Shown: positions 27,291 to 36,295, numbered from the stretch's first letter. The stretch: 64,000 bases of DNA from CAIYUC01 sp963682005 (GCA_963682005.1 OY820914.1:496001-560000), one strand, 5' to 3'. Notes: generated from the sequence alone by a model not told the origin. Translations and numbers: made by a program.

Positions 27291-28521
27291 GAATATGAGA
27301 AATTATTTTTTCAGTAGCCCCGTGATTTGATGCAACATACTGTGCGGTTTTCGCGGCAGCATCCCGGTATTGGTCCGGTTCGTCCATCAGATTGCCGACC
27401 AGCCGTGTGAATTCAGTCTCGTTTGAAAAGCTGAATGCTCCTCCAAGGCCAATAAGATCGGATGCTTCCCTGAATTTATGGTAATTCGGTCCGAAAACGA
27501 CCGGCACACCATTGGCCGCCGCCTCGAGAATATTGTGGATCCCTGCGCCAAACCCGCCTCCGACATATGCTATATATGCATAACGGTAGAGATACGCAAG
27601 GATTCCGATGCTGTCGATCAGCAGGACGCCGGCACCGGCTGCAGTTGCTTCAGTTGCTTCGGAATATTTCAGGAACGACCCGGGGATCCTCGCTGTTAGC
27701 TGCTGGATATGCCCCGGGTCGGTCTCATGCGGGGCAATGATGAATTTCAGTCCTTGTCGGCCGTTTATCATTGGTATCAGGAAATCTTCATCTTCCTTCC
27801 AGGTACTTCCTGCCACGATCACTCTCGAACCCGCACAAAAAGTCTCTATGACCGGGAATGTTCTTTTTTCCGATGAAATGGCAAAAACCCGGTCGAACCG
27901 GGTGTCTCCCGTTATTGACAGGGTGGAAACCCCTATCGATCTGAGCAATTTTTCCGACTGATCGTCCTGGACAAAAAACCAGGTGATCCCTTTCAGCATC
28001 TTCCTGGGCCAGCTTCCGTACCAGCTGAAAAAATGCTGGTCTTCCCTGAATATGGCGGAAACAAGATAGCAAGGGATCTTCCGGTCGGATATACATTGAA
28101 GGTAGTTGAACCAGTATTCATATTTGATAAAAAACACCAGGCTGGGTTTCACCAGGTCAAGGAACAGGGATGCATTCTTTCGTGTATCGGCAGGAAGGTA
28201 GAATATGAAATCCGCGCCCGGCCAGTTTTTCCGGATCTCATACCCCGAGGGGGAGAAAAACGTCAGGAAAATCTTGTACCCGGGAAAGGTTTCACGGAAT
28301 TTCTCCATCACAGGCCTCCCCTGCTCAAATTCACCTAAGGATGCACAATGGAACCATGCGATCTTCTTTTCCCCGGCTGCATTCTCCTTCATTGCCCGCC
28401 TGATCTCATCCATGATGCCGGCCCGGCCTGAGTACCATAACCGTGCTTTCCGGTTGAAAGGCGCTGCAACCCGGATCGCAAGCTGGTAGAGATGGATCAG
28501 GAGGTTGTAGAGTAGGGACAT
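27283..28521 (-). CDS. waaA: 3-deoxy-D-manno-octulosonic acid transferase
   Basis: 412 residues, usual length. It has an N-terminal membrane-anchor helix (LLYNLLIHLYQLAIRV), the GEFEQGRP segment with the catalytic Glu, a KYEYWFNYL segment, and the GT-B C-terminal half with GSTWKEDE and GGGFGAGIHNILEAA. WaaA adds Kdo to lipid IVA at the inner face of the inner membrane. An octamer array abuts its start codon directly upstream (28521-28551), an odd 5' leader. Confidence 0.94.
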   Translation of the reverse strand: MSLLYNLLIHLYQLAIRVAAPFNRKARLWYSGRAGIMDEIRRAMKENAAGEKKIAWFHCASLGEFEQGRPVMEKFRETFPGYKIFLTFFSPSGYEIRKNWPGADFIFYLPADTRKNASLFLDLVKPSLVFFIKYEYWFNYLQCISDRKIPCYLVSAIFREDQHFFSWYGSWPRKMLKGITWFFVQDDQSEKLLRSIGVSTLSITGDTRFDRVFAISSEKRTFPVIETFCAGSRVIVAGSTWKEDEDFLIPMINGRQGLKFIIAPHETDPGHIQQLTARIPGSFLKYSEATEATAAGAGVLLIDSIGILAYLYRYAYIAYVGGGFGAGIHNILEAAANGVPVVFGPNYHKFREASDLIGLGGAFSFSNETEFTRLVGNLMDEPDQYRDAAAKTAQYVASNHGATEKIISHIHG

Positions 28522-28551
28522 GCTTAGGTGCTTAGGTGCTTAGGTGCTTAG
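28521..28551. repeat. Octamer tandem array GCTTAGGT, about 3.8 copies
   Basis: Perfect tandem copies of an 8-nt unit. On the minus strand the array reads CTAAGCAC units running straight into the waaA ATG (28519-28521), leaving no room for a separate ribosome-binding site. Confidence 0.85.
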
Positions 28552-28570
28552 ATGATGAGCTGATTCATAA

Positions 28571-29332
28571 TTAATAAAGATAGTATGATTTCGGGGTACG
28601 TTTATAAAGCGGAATGAACCAGATGATCTTCCCGCTGTAGAATTGCGTTGAATACTTTGTATTGTTGTGAAGCCCTGTATCGAAGTCAACGTCCCTTTTG
28701 CTTTTTGTCCAGGCCTGGATAAATTCAAATCCCAGGTAGAAATTCAGCAGGCGCGTATTTCCGAGGATCAGGTAGCCAACAGAGCCGGAAAGGGCAATTC
28801 CGCCGTTCAGCCTGTCGTAACCTTTGGCATAGTCGCCGGAAATCGGGGGTGTAACGTTCTCCGATGTCCGGATCCGGATCTTATCCTGGATGTAACCTCC
28901 GCCGGCCATCAGTGTGAGCCCTGAGTTCGGATTGGGACCGAAAAGCGGGATGACCTTTCCGAACTTCCCGTAAATGCTGAATCCCCGCTCATAATAATAG
29001 ATGCTTGAAAAATAACCGTTCGCATCGATCACATATCCTTCCTGTGTTGCAATACCCATAAGCAGCACATCCGAGATCTTCACTTCCCCCCCGAAAAGAA
29101 AATTCCCTTCGGCCCCTATCAGCCAGTTCGATTTGGTCTTAAACATCAATCCTCCACCGATGCTTGAATTCGAACCGAAAATTTTGGACAGGCCCCCGCT
29201 GGGGAACTGGTAGGAGTATGTTCCAAAGATCATCGGGGTGAAAATCGAAGAGTCCTTTACGCTGACCTGGGAAAACAGTGATCCGGCAAGTATCAGGAAA
29301 GGGATTATCGTCAAATGTAATTTTTTCAACAT
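28571..29332 (-). CDS. Outer-membrane beta-barrel-like protein
   Basis: 253 residues. A signal peptide (IIPFLILAGSLFSQ) precedes alternating-strand sequence with many aromatic-girdle strands, such as GFSIYGKFGKVIPLF and LTLMAGGGYIQDKI, ending KRTPKSYYLY. I do not recognise a specific family; related proteins accompany gliding and T9SS genes or stand alone in Bacteroidota. Its neighbour at 29492 is a second barrel with different sequence. Envelope location is well supported, function is not. Confidence 0.7.
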   Translation of the reverse strand: MLKKLHLTIIPFLILAGSLFSQVSVKDSSIFTPMIFGTYSYQFPSGGLSKIFGSNSSIGGGLMFKTKSNWLIGAEGNFLFGGEVKISDVLLMGIATQEGYVIDANGYFSSIYYYERGFSIYGKFGKVIPLFGPNPNSGLTLMAGGGYIQDKIRIRTSENVTPPISGDYAKGYDRLNGGIALSGSVGYLILGNTRLLNFYLGFEFIQAWTKSKRDVDFDTGLHNNTKYSTQFYSGKIIWFIPLYKRTPKSYYLY

Positions 29333-29389
29333 ACGCTTAGAAAAACCATTAAATGAACATTCTCACGGCAGAGCAGCGAGGCAAAAATT

Positions 29390-29470
29390 GGCCCTCCCCT
29401 CTCATTCCCTCCCAAGTTCCCCGCGTACGCGGGGATCCAGGGAGGGGAAGACCGTAGGTCGGGGTGGGCA
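29390..29470. repeat. Double-hairpin repeat, copy 2, with nested palindrome
   Basis: Same family as 745-807, ending GAAGACCGTAGGTCGGGG. The first hairpin loop is replaced by the perfect palindrome CCCCGCGTACGCGGGG (29419-29434). Confidence 0.85.
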
Positions 29471-29491
29471 CGTAAAACATAATACTTCAAT

Positions 29492-30223
29492 TTATTTTCC
29501 GAAACGGTATGAAACTCCGGCACCTAAATTAAACGAAGAAACTGTTCTTTTAGTGTCAATCTCATTAGGGGTGATATGCTGGTAACCATTCGAATCCGTT
29601 AATGTTTCCAGGTATTGCTTGCTGATGCCTGGTGCTGCCGTCAGGTACCCGACATCCAGTTTAACCGAGAACCTTCCGGCGAAGGTATAACCGACACCGG
29701 CATTGATTCCGAAAGCAAATCCCGTTGCAGTGTTGTTTGAAACGAAAAGGGTTACCGGATCCTCCGTTCTGTAAACGGGATTGGAAGAAAGGATCAGGCC
29801 GATCGCGGCTTTGACGTCTATAAATACAAACCGTCCGAAGTGATGCAGGAACTCCGGCCCGACCATGAGGTAATGGTTTGTCCAGTTCCCCGGACCAAGC
29901 GGCCCGATGTCTCCCGACATGTACTTTTTTTCCGAGGCACTGTTCATTGTGTTTCGCTGGAACATGTACCGGCCGAAAATCCCGAAGCTTTTCGCCCCGA
30001 TCCAGGAACCGCTCACCAGGATGGCATATCCGGGTTCAGCAAATCCCGATTTATCACTTTCAATATCGGTTCCTGAATAAGAACCAATGGGCATCGACCA
30101 GGCACCTCCTGCCTCGACCCAGATGCCGCTGTTTGCCACCGTCTCCTTTGCTGGCTGGCTTTCCTGCCCGAATGCAAGATGAATGATCAGGAGCAGGATG
30201 AACAGGATGGTATATTTTCTCAT
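29492..30223 (-). CDS. Outer-membrane beta-barrel-like protein
   Basis: 243 residues. The signal peptide (ILFILLLIIHLAFGQ) is followed by a barrel-like pattern: GIWVEAGGAWSMPIGSYSG, SFGIFGRYMF, GFAFGINAGVGYTFAGRFSVK, and the closing strand NLGAGVSYRFGK with a terminal aromatic-plus-basic end typical of outer-membrane barrels. No enzyme motif is seen. Expressed alone from a good promoter at 30241-30270. Specific function unknown. Confidence 0.72.
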   Translation of the reverse strand: MRKYTILFILLLIIHLAFGQESQPAKETVANSGIWVEAGGAWSMPIGSYSGTDIESDKSGFAEPGYAILVSGSWIGAKSFGIFGRYMFQRNTMNSASEKKYMSGDIGPLGPGNWTNHYLMVGPEFLHHFGRFVFIDVKAAIGLILSSNPVYRTEDPVTLFVSNNTATGFAFGINAGVGYTFAGRFSVKLDVGYLTAAPGISKQYLETLTDSNGYQHITPNEIDTKRTVSSFNLGAGVSYRFGK

Positions 30224-30240
30224 GACAATAAGATTCCCTA

Positions 30241-30270
30241 CAAAAATACAGGTTTCTCCGGTTCAACCAA
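30241..30270 (-). promoter_or_regulatory. Bacteroidota-type promoter (-33 TTG, N19, -7 TATTTTTG)
   Basis: On the minus strand, TTG (30268-30270) is 19 nt from TATTTTTG (30241-30248), which is 18 nt before the barrel gene ATG at 30223. Spacing fits the Bacteroidota sigma factor. Confidence 0.6.
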
Positions 30271-30319
30271 CCTCTCCTGAAATTTTCGGGATCCTTCTCA
30301 CCGTTTATGGTTCATCTCT

Positions 30320-30349
30320 TTGAACATATCATGCTTTTATTTAACTTTG
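30320..30349 (+). promoter_or_regulatory. Bacteroidota-type promoter (-33 TTG, N19, -7 TAACTTTG)
   Basis: TTG at 30320-30322, 19-nt spacer, TAACTTTG at 30342-30349. It drives the Wzi-like gene starting at 30383. Confidence 0.65.
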
Positions 30350-30382
30350 TAAAAATTTCATTGGGTCCTAAAATCATTTGTT

Positions 30383-32047
30383 TTGAAAAGGCATTTTCTG
30401 CTGGTGATATTGTATTGTTCCCCGTTCATGATATTTTCACAAGTTGTTTATCAGGATCTCAATTATGCATCCATTTATGATTTCCTGGATGAGATGGCAA
30501 GCCTGGGGGTGATCAGCATCAATTCATCAGTAAAGCCTTATTCACGGATGTTTATCGCCCTGAAATTGCAGGAAATCCAGAATAAACAGGAGAACCTGAA
30601 CAAACGTCAGAAAAAGGATCTTGTATTTTTTATGAGGGATTATAATCTTGAGCTCAGGCCTGACCTGGCCTATTCAAAAAGTGTACCGGGGATCTTCCGC
30701 AAGAAGGAGCATTTTGGTATACCCTTGTCTCCCCTCGCATTCATTTATAAAGATTCATTGTTTACAATTTCGGTCCGCCCGGTATGGGGGATCAATTATT
30801 TCTATAACGGGAACGGAACTGCCTATCATCGATGGGGCGGAGCCGAGATCGCCGGTTACATCGGGAAACATTTCGGGTTCTATGCAAGCCTCCGGGATAA
30901 TCATGAAAACAAGATCCTTGTCGATCCTGATTACCTTACCCGGGATGAAGGAGCAGCCTGGAAACTGAATACGGACGGAAGCGGCGATTACAGCGAAATG
31001 CGCGGTGGTGTTACCTTTGCCTGGAACTGGGGTTCGGTTGCCCTCGTGAAAGATCATTTCCGGTGGGGGGACAATTCCTTCGGATCGACGATCTTCTCCG
31101 GCAGAACACCTTCTTTCCCCTATATCCAGCTCCGGATGAATCCGGCCCGCTGGGTGGATTTCACCTATATTCACGGATGGATGGTTTCCCAGGTTGTCGA
31201 CAGCAGCCTGTCATGGCAGGTCCCGAATTCGACGGAAGAAAGACAATATTTTTTCAATAAATTCATGGCAGCCAGCATGCTGACATTCACTCCCTGGAAA
31301 AACCTCTATCTTTCTGCAGGGAATTCGGTTGTCTATTGTGCCGCATATCCGAACCCCGCCTTTCTGAGCCCTTTCCTCTTCTTTGTTGATTTCGATTATA
31401 CCTCGCAGCAAAAGAACAGGCCACCATGGGAAACGGATCAATACGGGAACAATGCACAGCTTTTTTTTAATGTCGGATCACGGCAGATCAGGCATCTTTA
31501 TCTGTATGGCTCCGTTTTTCTCGACGGGTTCAACCGGAAGGCATTTACAGATGCCGGCCGGCATAATTTCATCAGCTACCAGGCCGGATTCAGGGTAAGC
31601 GATTTTCCGTTCAGCAACATCTCGTTAACAACGGAATATACCATGAGCAACCCGATGACTTATAAAAGCGTAAATTCTACCCTCACCTATGCCTCGAATT
31701 TGTACAACCTCGGCTATTTTCTCAGGGACAATTCGCAGGATATTTGTGTAAAGCTGGGTTATCGCCCTCTTCGTGGTCTGGATGTAAATGTTACCTTTGA
31801 ACAGGCCGAACACGGGACCGATCTGCAATACGACCAGGTTGCTGACCCCTATGCCGTGCCAGTCCTTACCGGACTAACATGGCAAAGCAGGAAAATGGGA
31901 GCTTCTGTAAAATATGAATTCACAAACAATGCTTACGTATTCCTCGAATATATGAATAATAACAACTCCGGAGACCCTCAATATACGCCTCCTTACTTAA
32001 CCGGAAATACGAATACCCTGATGACTGGATTTAATATCGGGTTTTAG
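30383..32047 (+). CDS. Wzi-like outer-membrane barrel (capsule assembly family)
   Basis: 554 residues from a TTG start. The next ATG would remove the signal peptide (FLLVILYCSPFMIFSQ), and the promoter at 30320-30349 fits the TTG. An N-terminal helical segment (IYDFLDEMASLGVI, KPYSRMFIALKLQEIQ) precedes a large barrel with strands such as FGFYASLRDNHENK and VALVKDHFRWGDN, ending in LMTGFNIGF, a barrel-closing Phe end. This layout matches the Wzi/capsule-assembly family, which holds surface polysaccharide at the outer membrane. It may serve the glycan made by the 810-10816 cluster, but that link is inference. Confidence 0.72.
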   Translation: MKRHFLLVILYCSPFMIFSQVVYQDLNYASIYDFLDEMASLGVISINSSVKPYSRMFIALKLQEIQNKQENLNKRQKKDLVFFMRDYNLELRPDLAYSKSVPGIFRKKEHFGIPLSPLAFIYKDSLFTISVRPVWGINYFYNGNGTAYHRWGGAEIAGYIGKHFGFYASLRDNHENKILVDPDYLTRDEGAAWKLNTDGSGDYSEMRGGVTFAWNWGSVALVKDHFRWGDNSFGSTIFSGRTPSFPYIQLRMNPARWVDFTYIHGWMVSQVVDSSLSWQVPNSTEERQYFFNKFMAASMLTFTPWKNLYLSAGNSVVYCAAYPNPAFLSPFLFFVDFDYTSQQKNRPPWETDQYGNNAQLFFNVGSRQIRHLYLYGSVFLDGFNRKAFTDAGRHNFISYQAGFRVSDFPFSNISLTTEYTMSNPMTYKSVNSTLTYASNLYNLGYFLRDNSQDICVKLGYRPLRGLDVNVTFEQAEHGTDLQYDQVADPYAVPVLTGLTWQSRKMGASVKYEFTNNAYVFLEYMNNNNSGDPQYTPPYLTGNTNTLMTGFNIGF

Positions 32048-32099
32048 GAAAAAGATTTTTTACAATAAATCAATTGGTATGAAACCTACAGCAAGCCCT

Positions 32100-32212
32100 A
32101 CACCCAAATCCCCTGCCTGTCCGGCAGGCAGGCAGGCGGCGCAAGCTGCGGGGAATTAACCAACACACCTCAACCCCCGTCCCCTTCTCCTGAAGGAGAA
32201 GGGGGGCAGGGG
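32100..32212. repeat. Two palindromic repeats between the Wzi-like and C69 genes
   Basis: The first has ends AATCCCC and GGGGAATT around a CCTGCC/GGCAGG hairpin. The second is CCCCTTCTCC-TGAA-GGAGAAGGGG. Both resemble the CCCC/GGGG elements found elsewhere in the window. Confidence 0.7.
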
Positions 32213-32265
32213 ATGAAGCAATTAAAAATGACAAACCTAATGTTTAACAATTAAATCAATATCTT

Positions 32266-33945
32266 ATGAAAAAAAACTTATTAATCCTGGGATTGGTGCT
32301 TATGTTTGGGGCCGGATCGGTTACAAGCAGCTTTGCCTGCACCAATTTTTTGTTCACCCGGGGCGCAACGGTGGATGGGTCAACCCTGATCACCTATTCA
32401 GCGGATTCCCACACCTTGTACGGAGAATTATATTTCCGCCCGGCAGCCGATTATCCTGAAGGGGCTATGACAGATGTTATTGAATGGGATACCGGCAAGA
32501 AACTGGGACAGATCCCACAGGTCAGGCATACCTACTCGGTGGTCGGGAACATGAACGAGCATCAGCTGGCCATCGGTGAGACCACCTTTGGCGGCCGGGA
32601 AGAGCTTGAACACCAGGAAGGTGCGATCGTTGATTACGGAACCCTGATTTATTTCGGACTCCAGCGTGCAAAAACAGCACGGGAAGCGATCAAAATATTT
32701 GGTGAACTGGTTGAGAAATATGGATATTACAGCGAAGGCGAATCTTTCTCCATCTCCGATCCGAATGAAGTATGGATCCTTGAGATGATCAGCAAAGGCA
32801 ACGGCCAGAAAGGTGCCGTTTGGGTTGCACAGCGCGTGCCCGACGGTTATGTTTGCGCCCATGCAAACCAGGCAAGGATCACCCAGTTCCCGCTCAATGA
32901 CCCGGAAAATTGCATCTATTCACCCGATGTTATCTCCTTTGCACGTTCAAAAGGCTATTTCGACGGGAAAGATTCTGAATTCAGCTTTTCCGACACCTAT
33001 GCACCGGTTACATTCAGCGGCGCCCGTGCCTGTGAAGGAAGGGTCTATGCGATGTTCAACAGGATCAATTCCAAGATGGCGCCCTATGAAGCTTACGCGA
33101 TGGGCCATGTTCAGAAAGGGAAATGGGGTTATGCCACCAACAGGATGCCATTGTGGGTCAAGCCGGATAAGAAATTGACAGCACATGATGCAATGGAATT
33201 GATGCGCGATCATTATGAAGGAACGAAAATGGATATGACCAAAGGACTCGGCGCAGGACCATTTACCTGCCCTTACCTCTGGCGCCCGATGTCATGGTTC
33301 GTCGACAGTGTTGAATACGTCAACGAACGTGCTACTTCCACACAGCAAACCGGTTTCGTGTTCGTGGCCCAGTCACGTTCCTGGCTTCCTGACCCCATCG
33401 GCGGGATCTTCTGGTTCGGTGTTGATGATACTTATACTACGGTTTTCTCCCCGATGTATTGCGGCATGACAAGAGTTCCCGAGTGTTATGCAGTCGGGAA
33501 CGGTGACATGCTTCATTACTCCCCGACTTCCGGTTTCTGGGCCTTCAACTTCGTTGCAAACTGGGCCTATACCAAGTACAGTTATATGATCCAGGATATC
33601 CAGAAAGTTCAAAGAGAGCTGGAAAAGAAATACATCCTCACGACGGCTGCTGTTGATAAAGGAGCTGTTGAACTCTGGAACAACGACCAGAAACTTGCCA
33701 TCGAATACATAACCGAATATTCAGTCAATGCCGGAAATGAAACCGTGATGCGCTGGAAAAAACTTGGCGAGTACCTTTTTGTAAAATACAAGGATGGAAA
33801 CATCATGAAAGAAAAGGATGGCGAGTTCCGGACCAACGGAACAGGCCAGCCCGTAATGCCCTACCAGCCGGGATATCCCGAATGGTGGTACAAAGAAATG
33901 GTAAAAAGCCACGGCGATGTGATCAAAGCGGTGAAGGTTCAGTAA
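32266..33945 (+). CDS. Secreted C69-family dipeptidase
   Basis: 559 residues. The signal peptide (about 1-24, ending SSFA) is followed directly by CTNFLFTRGATVDGS. In C69 peptidases the Cys exposed by processing is the N-terminal nucleophile, as in this CTxF...VDGS segment. The body has an SDPNEVWILEM-type Ntn-hydrolase segment. Length fits secreted Bacteroidota members. The enzyme cleaves dipeptides, probably in the periplasm or outside the cell. It is alone, with repeats on both sides, the downstream one starting at the stop codon. Confidence 0.9.
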   Translation: MKKNLLILGLVLMFGAGSVTSSFACTNFLFTRGATVDGSTLITYSADSHTLYGELYFRPAADYPEGAMTDVIEWDTGKKLGQIPQVRHTYSVVGNMNEHQLAIGETTFGGREELEHQEGAIVDYGTLIYFGLQRAKTAREAIKIFGELVEKYGYYSEGESFSISDPNEVWILEMISKGNGQKGAVWVAQRVPDGYVCAHANQARITQFPLNDPENCIYSPDVISFARSKGYFDGKDSEFSFSDTYAPVTFSGARACEGRVYAMFNRINSKMAPYEAYAMGHVQKGKWGYATNRMPLWVKPDKKLTAHDAMELMRDHYEGTKMDMTKGLGAGPFTCPYLWRPMSWFVDSVEYVNERATSTQQTGFVFVAQSRSWLPDPIGGIFWFGVDDTYTTVFSPMYCGMTRVPECYAVGNGDMLHYSPTSGFWAFNFVANWAYTKYSYMIQDIQKVQRELEKKYILTTAAVDKGAVELWNNDQKLAIEYITEYSVNAGNETVMRWKKLGEYLFVKYKDGNIMKEKDGEFRTNGTGQPVMPYQPGYPEWWYKEMVKSHGDVIKAVKVQ

Positions 33946-34030
33946 AAAGTGAAGAGTGAAGAGTGTAAAGTGAAGAGTGTAATTAAAAATTAAGAATTAA
34001 AAATTAATTCCACTCTTCACTCTTCACTTT
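33946..34030. repeat. Heptamer-armed hairpin element (GTGAAGA type)
   Basis: The left arm is tandem heptamers AGTGAAG/AGTGTAA, the right arm their complement (CACTCTT, CACTCTT, CACTTTA). The centre is AT-rich (AAAAATTAAGAATTAAAAA). It starts at the stop codon of the C69 gene. Similar arms recur at 34320-34372, 34510-34600 and 36165-36250. Confidence 0.8.
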
Positions 34031-34037
34031 ACGTTTT

Positions 34038-34133
34038 TCACTCAACAACCACCTTCTCTATCCCGAGAATCCTTGCACCCACAAGCACCTTCACCAGGTA
34101 GAGTCCGGGCGGCTGGTTAAATTTGTCTATGCA
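34038..34133 (-). pseudogene. Orphan 3' end of a T9SS sorting-domain gene
   Basis: Thirty-one codons open on the minus strand encode QPPGLYLVKVLVGARILGI followed by EKVVVE and a stop. This closely matches the last residues of the intact protein at 34599-35885 (KGIYVVKVLAGSRVLGI then EKVVIQ). Nothing upstream continues the frame, so it is the remnant tail of a deleted paralog. Confidence 0.75.
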
Positions 34134-34147
34134 TTCTTTTCTTTGGC

Positions 34148-34200
34148 ACCCACCCATTGTCCCTCCCCTGGCCCCTCACCAAAAAGGGAGGGGTAGAGGG
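34148..34200. repeat. Short C/G-rich inverted repeat
   Basis: CCCTCCCC pairs imperfectly with GGGAGGGG around a CCTCACC loop. It is a diverged relative of the double-hairpin family. Confidence 0.55.
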
Positions 34201-34319
34201 CTTCGCTGTGAAAACAGAAGCCTGTTCCGGATTTTCTTTAACGTGTGTTCTCGTTTTTCTTAACGTAAATTTCCTCATGCGGGTCATGTTCTGAATAAAC
34301 CTATTTCAGACCAAATAAC

Positions 34320-34372
34320 AGTGACTGTTAATTTTTCATTCTTAATTTTTAATTTCACTGTTAACTGTATGT
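34320..34372. repeat. Heptamer-armed hairpin (ACAGTGA type)
   Basis: AACAGTGACTGTTAA followed by an AT-rich centre (TTTTTCATTCTTAATTTTTA) and the arm TTTCACTGTTAACTGT. It is the same architecture and centre as 33946-34030. Confidence 0.65.
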
Positions 34373-34384
34373 TGTTAGTTGTTC

Positions 34385-34515
34385 ACAGAAACATCCCGTA
34401 GGGATGAAAGCCCGGTAGCAAAACGGGAAAAACAAATCTCCCGTCCCGTACGGGACGGAACATCAAAGGCTGCCACATTTTCTACCAGGCTTTTGTGCCT
34501 GCGGCACAAAAGGAG
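34385..34515. repeat. REP-like cluster of three perfect palindromes
   Basis: It holds ATCCCGTAGGGAT, the 18-nt palindrome CCGTCCCGTACGGGACGG (34441-34458), and TTTTGTGCC/GGCACAAAA around TGC (34491-34511). Clusters of this form are often called REP-like. No transposase gene is adjacent. Confidence 0.65.
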
Positions 34516-34600
34516 TGAACAGTGAACAGATAACAGTGAACAATTAATTTTTCATTCTTAATTTTTAATTTCACTGTTCACTGTACACTATACGTTGTTC
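34510..34600. repeat. Heptamer-armed hairpin (ACAGTGA type), second copy
   Basis: Arms AGTGAACAGTGAACAG... and CACTGTTCACTGT flank the same AT-rich centre as above. It ends at the 3' end of the T9SS gene. The whole gap 33946-34598 is thus repeats plus one orphan gene tail. Confidence 0.75.
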
Positions 34601-35885
34601 ACTGAATAACAACCTTCTCTATCCCCAAAACCCTTGATCCTGCCAGCACTTTAACCACGTAAATTCCTTTGCTCCATGATCCGGCATCCACTTCCACCTC
34701 ACCCTGGGTTGGCTTTAGGAAGGTTTTAAACTTCTGGCAGCCGAAAAGATCGTACACCTCAATATCAGCACCATCTGGATTTTTATGTAATTCGACGGAG
34801 AATTTATCCGCTGCAGGGTTTGGAAAAATCGATAAAACTGGCCGAATTCCGGGCTCTTTCTTAATGCTGGTAAACGTGCTATCAAGCTCATGATAATAAA
34901 CCGTATAAGTAGAACCATAATCGCGACTGAAATATATTTCAACACACGCTGAATATAACCAGCCACCGGGGCAGTTTTTCCAGTTCATGATGTAAAAGGT
35001 TCCGGGAGTGCGTCCCGCAGTAAAAGAAACAGAATGATAAGGGTCCTGCCAGGAATCTGTAATGTACTTCAATTCGAATGTATGACCATAATCGGTGGAA
35101 TGATAAACGTGATACCGATACATGAAGTCATCACCTGTTAGGTATAACTCTCCCGGGTCACTCCCCCGGGATATCGTGTAATTGGCAATGCTATCAATTA
35201 TGCAAGTATCGATCAACGTAACCGAAAAATTTTGCCCGTAATCTGAACTTAATGCTAGTCTCAGAGGTCGGTTGTAGGATATCCCGAATGGCCATTTAAT
35301 AGCATAAAGCTCGCCAGCCAGGGTCCCCGGTTCTAATATATACAGACTATCATTCAAATCCGAATTGACAAGCTGCACACTATCAGCAAAATTTGTAAAA
35401 CGGTACAATACTTTCTGTGATGAATTTGCATTTTGCAGATACATCTCCCCCTTCAAACACCCACCGGCAAATTGATGATAACCACTAACATAATTATACT
35501 TCAACATATATGTTTGCCCATAGTCATGACTCACTCCTATTGAATCACCCACACCTGGCATTGTGTTGTAGATCGTTCCCGGTAGTGAATCGCCATATAT
35601 GTTGTTCCACCAGAATGGCCAGATATATTTAAATTGTACCGATAATGATTGCCCGTTGTCAGTGGACCTGAATATTCCTCCGTAATAAGTATCTCCAGTC
35701 CCGGGTTCCATTTGCTCATACCACTGGATGTTGATATATATTTCGGCCGTATCAGCACCCCGGGTAATGAGCCGTGGGCAAAAGGTTTGTGAATTGCATA
35801 CAATAGGGGTAAACAGAGAGACGAGAAAAATGAAGAACAAAAAGAAAAAAGTTCTTCTTCTATCAGTAGTATTTTTATTGATCAT
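34599..35885 (-). CDS. T9SS-exported protein with five Asp-box repeats
   Basis: 428 residues. A signal peptide (residues ~1-33, FFFLFFIFLVSLFTPIV) precedes a beta-propeller-like body with sialidase/BNR Asp-box motifs of the type S-x-D-x-G-x-(S/T)-(F/Y): RSTDNGQSL, SHDYGQTY, SSDYGQNF, STDYGHTF, SRDYGSTY. A T9SS type A sorting domain closes it: ILSIFPNPAADKF-like start (VLSIFPNPAADKFSV), then KGIYVVKVLAGS. It should cross the outer membrane by T9SS and be attached or released. Asp boxes occur in sialidases, but no sialidase catalytic residues are claimed. Confidence 0.88.
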   Translation of the reverse strand: MINKNTTDRRRTFFFLFFIFLVSLFTPIVCNSQTFCPRLITRGADTAEIYINIQWYEQMEPGTGDTYYGGIFRSTDNGQSLSVQFKYIWPFWWNNIYGDSLPGTIYNTMPGVGDSIGVSHDYGQTYMLKYNYVSGYHQFAGGCLKGEMYLQNANSSQKVLYRFTNFADSVQLVNSDLNDSLYILEPGTLAGELYAIKWPFGISYNRPLRLALSSDYGQNFSVTLIDTCIIDSIANYTISRGSDPGELYLTGDDFMYRYHVYHSTDYGHTFELKYITDSWQDPYHSVSFTAGRTPGTFYIMNWKNCPGGWLYSACVEIYFSRDYGSTYTVYYHELDSTFTSIKKEPGIRPVLSIFPNPAADKFSVELHKNPDGADIEVYDLFGCQKFKTFLKPTQGEVEVDAGSWSKGIYVVKVLAGSRVLGIEKVVIQ

Positions 35886-36164
35886 AACGAATAATGATTT
35901 CTATTTTCTGATAAGATTTTTTATTTCTTTGTTAAAGGCAGCAGAAACTATGCTTTCTTAACTCCAACTGCCGAAGGATATCTCAAATATACGATAATTA
36001 ATTCTGTTCTATTACTTTGATCCATTCTTGTTCAATCCATTTAACACTAAGACATTTCATTCCATTCAATCCTCCAATTGCAATGAATCGGAGTTGCAAA
36101 TTACACCCTGATGTAATTCATTTTTCTCCCGCATGAAATTTATTTTTCATCCGCATTAGAAAAG

Positions 36165-36250
36165 TGAACAGATAACAGTGAACAGTGAACAGTGAAATTA
36201 ATTTTTCATTCTTAATTTTTAATTCCACTCTTCACTCTTCACTCTACGTT
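36165..36250. repeat. Heptamer-armed hairpin (ACAGTGA/AGTGAAG type)
   Basis: The left arm is AGTGAACAGATAACAGTGAA and the right arm CACTCTTCACTCTTCACTC, around the AT-rich centre shared with 33946-34030. The gap 35886-36445 otherwise has only the pieces listed next; 35940-36160 is AT-rich with nothing I can name. Confidence 0.7.
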
Positions 36251-36252
36251 TT

Positions 36253-36295
36253 TCACTCAACAACCACCTTCACTATCCCAAAAAAACCCTGTCCC
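36253..36295 (-). pseudogene. Second orphan T9SS sorting-domain 3' end
   Basis: On the minus strand the frame reads GFFGIVKVVVE then stop, matching the final GIEKVV(V/I) of the T9SS domain tail. Only about twelve codons remain, so confidence is moderate. The same CACTCTTCACTC hairpin arm abuts it as at 34038. Confidence 0.55.

Noticed and set aside
28540..28728. 62-codon minus ORF
   Set aside because: Overlaps the barrel gene in another frame and is partly built from the octamer array.
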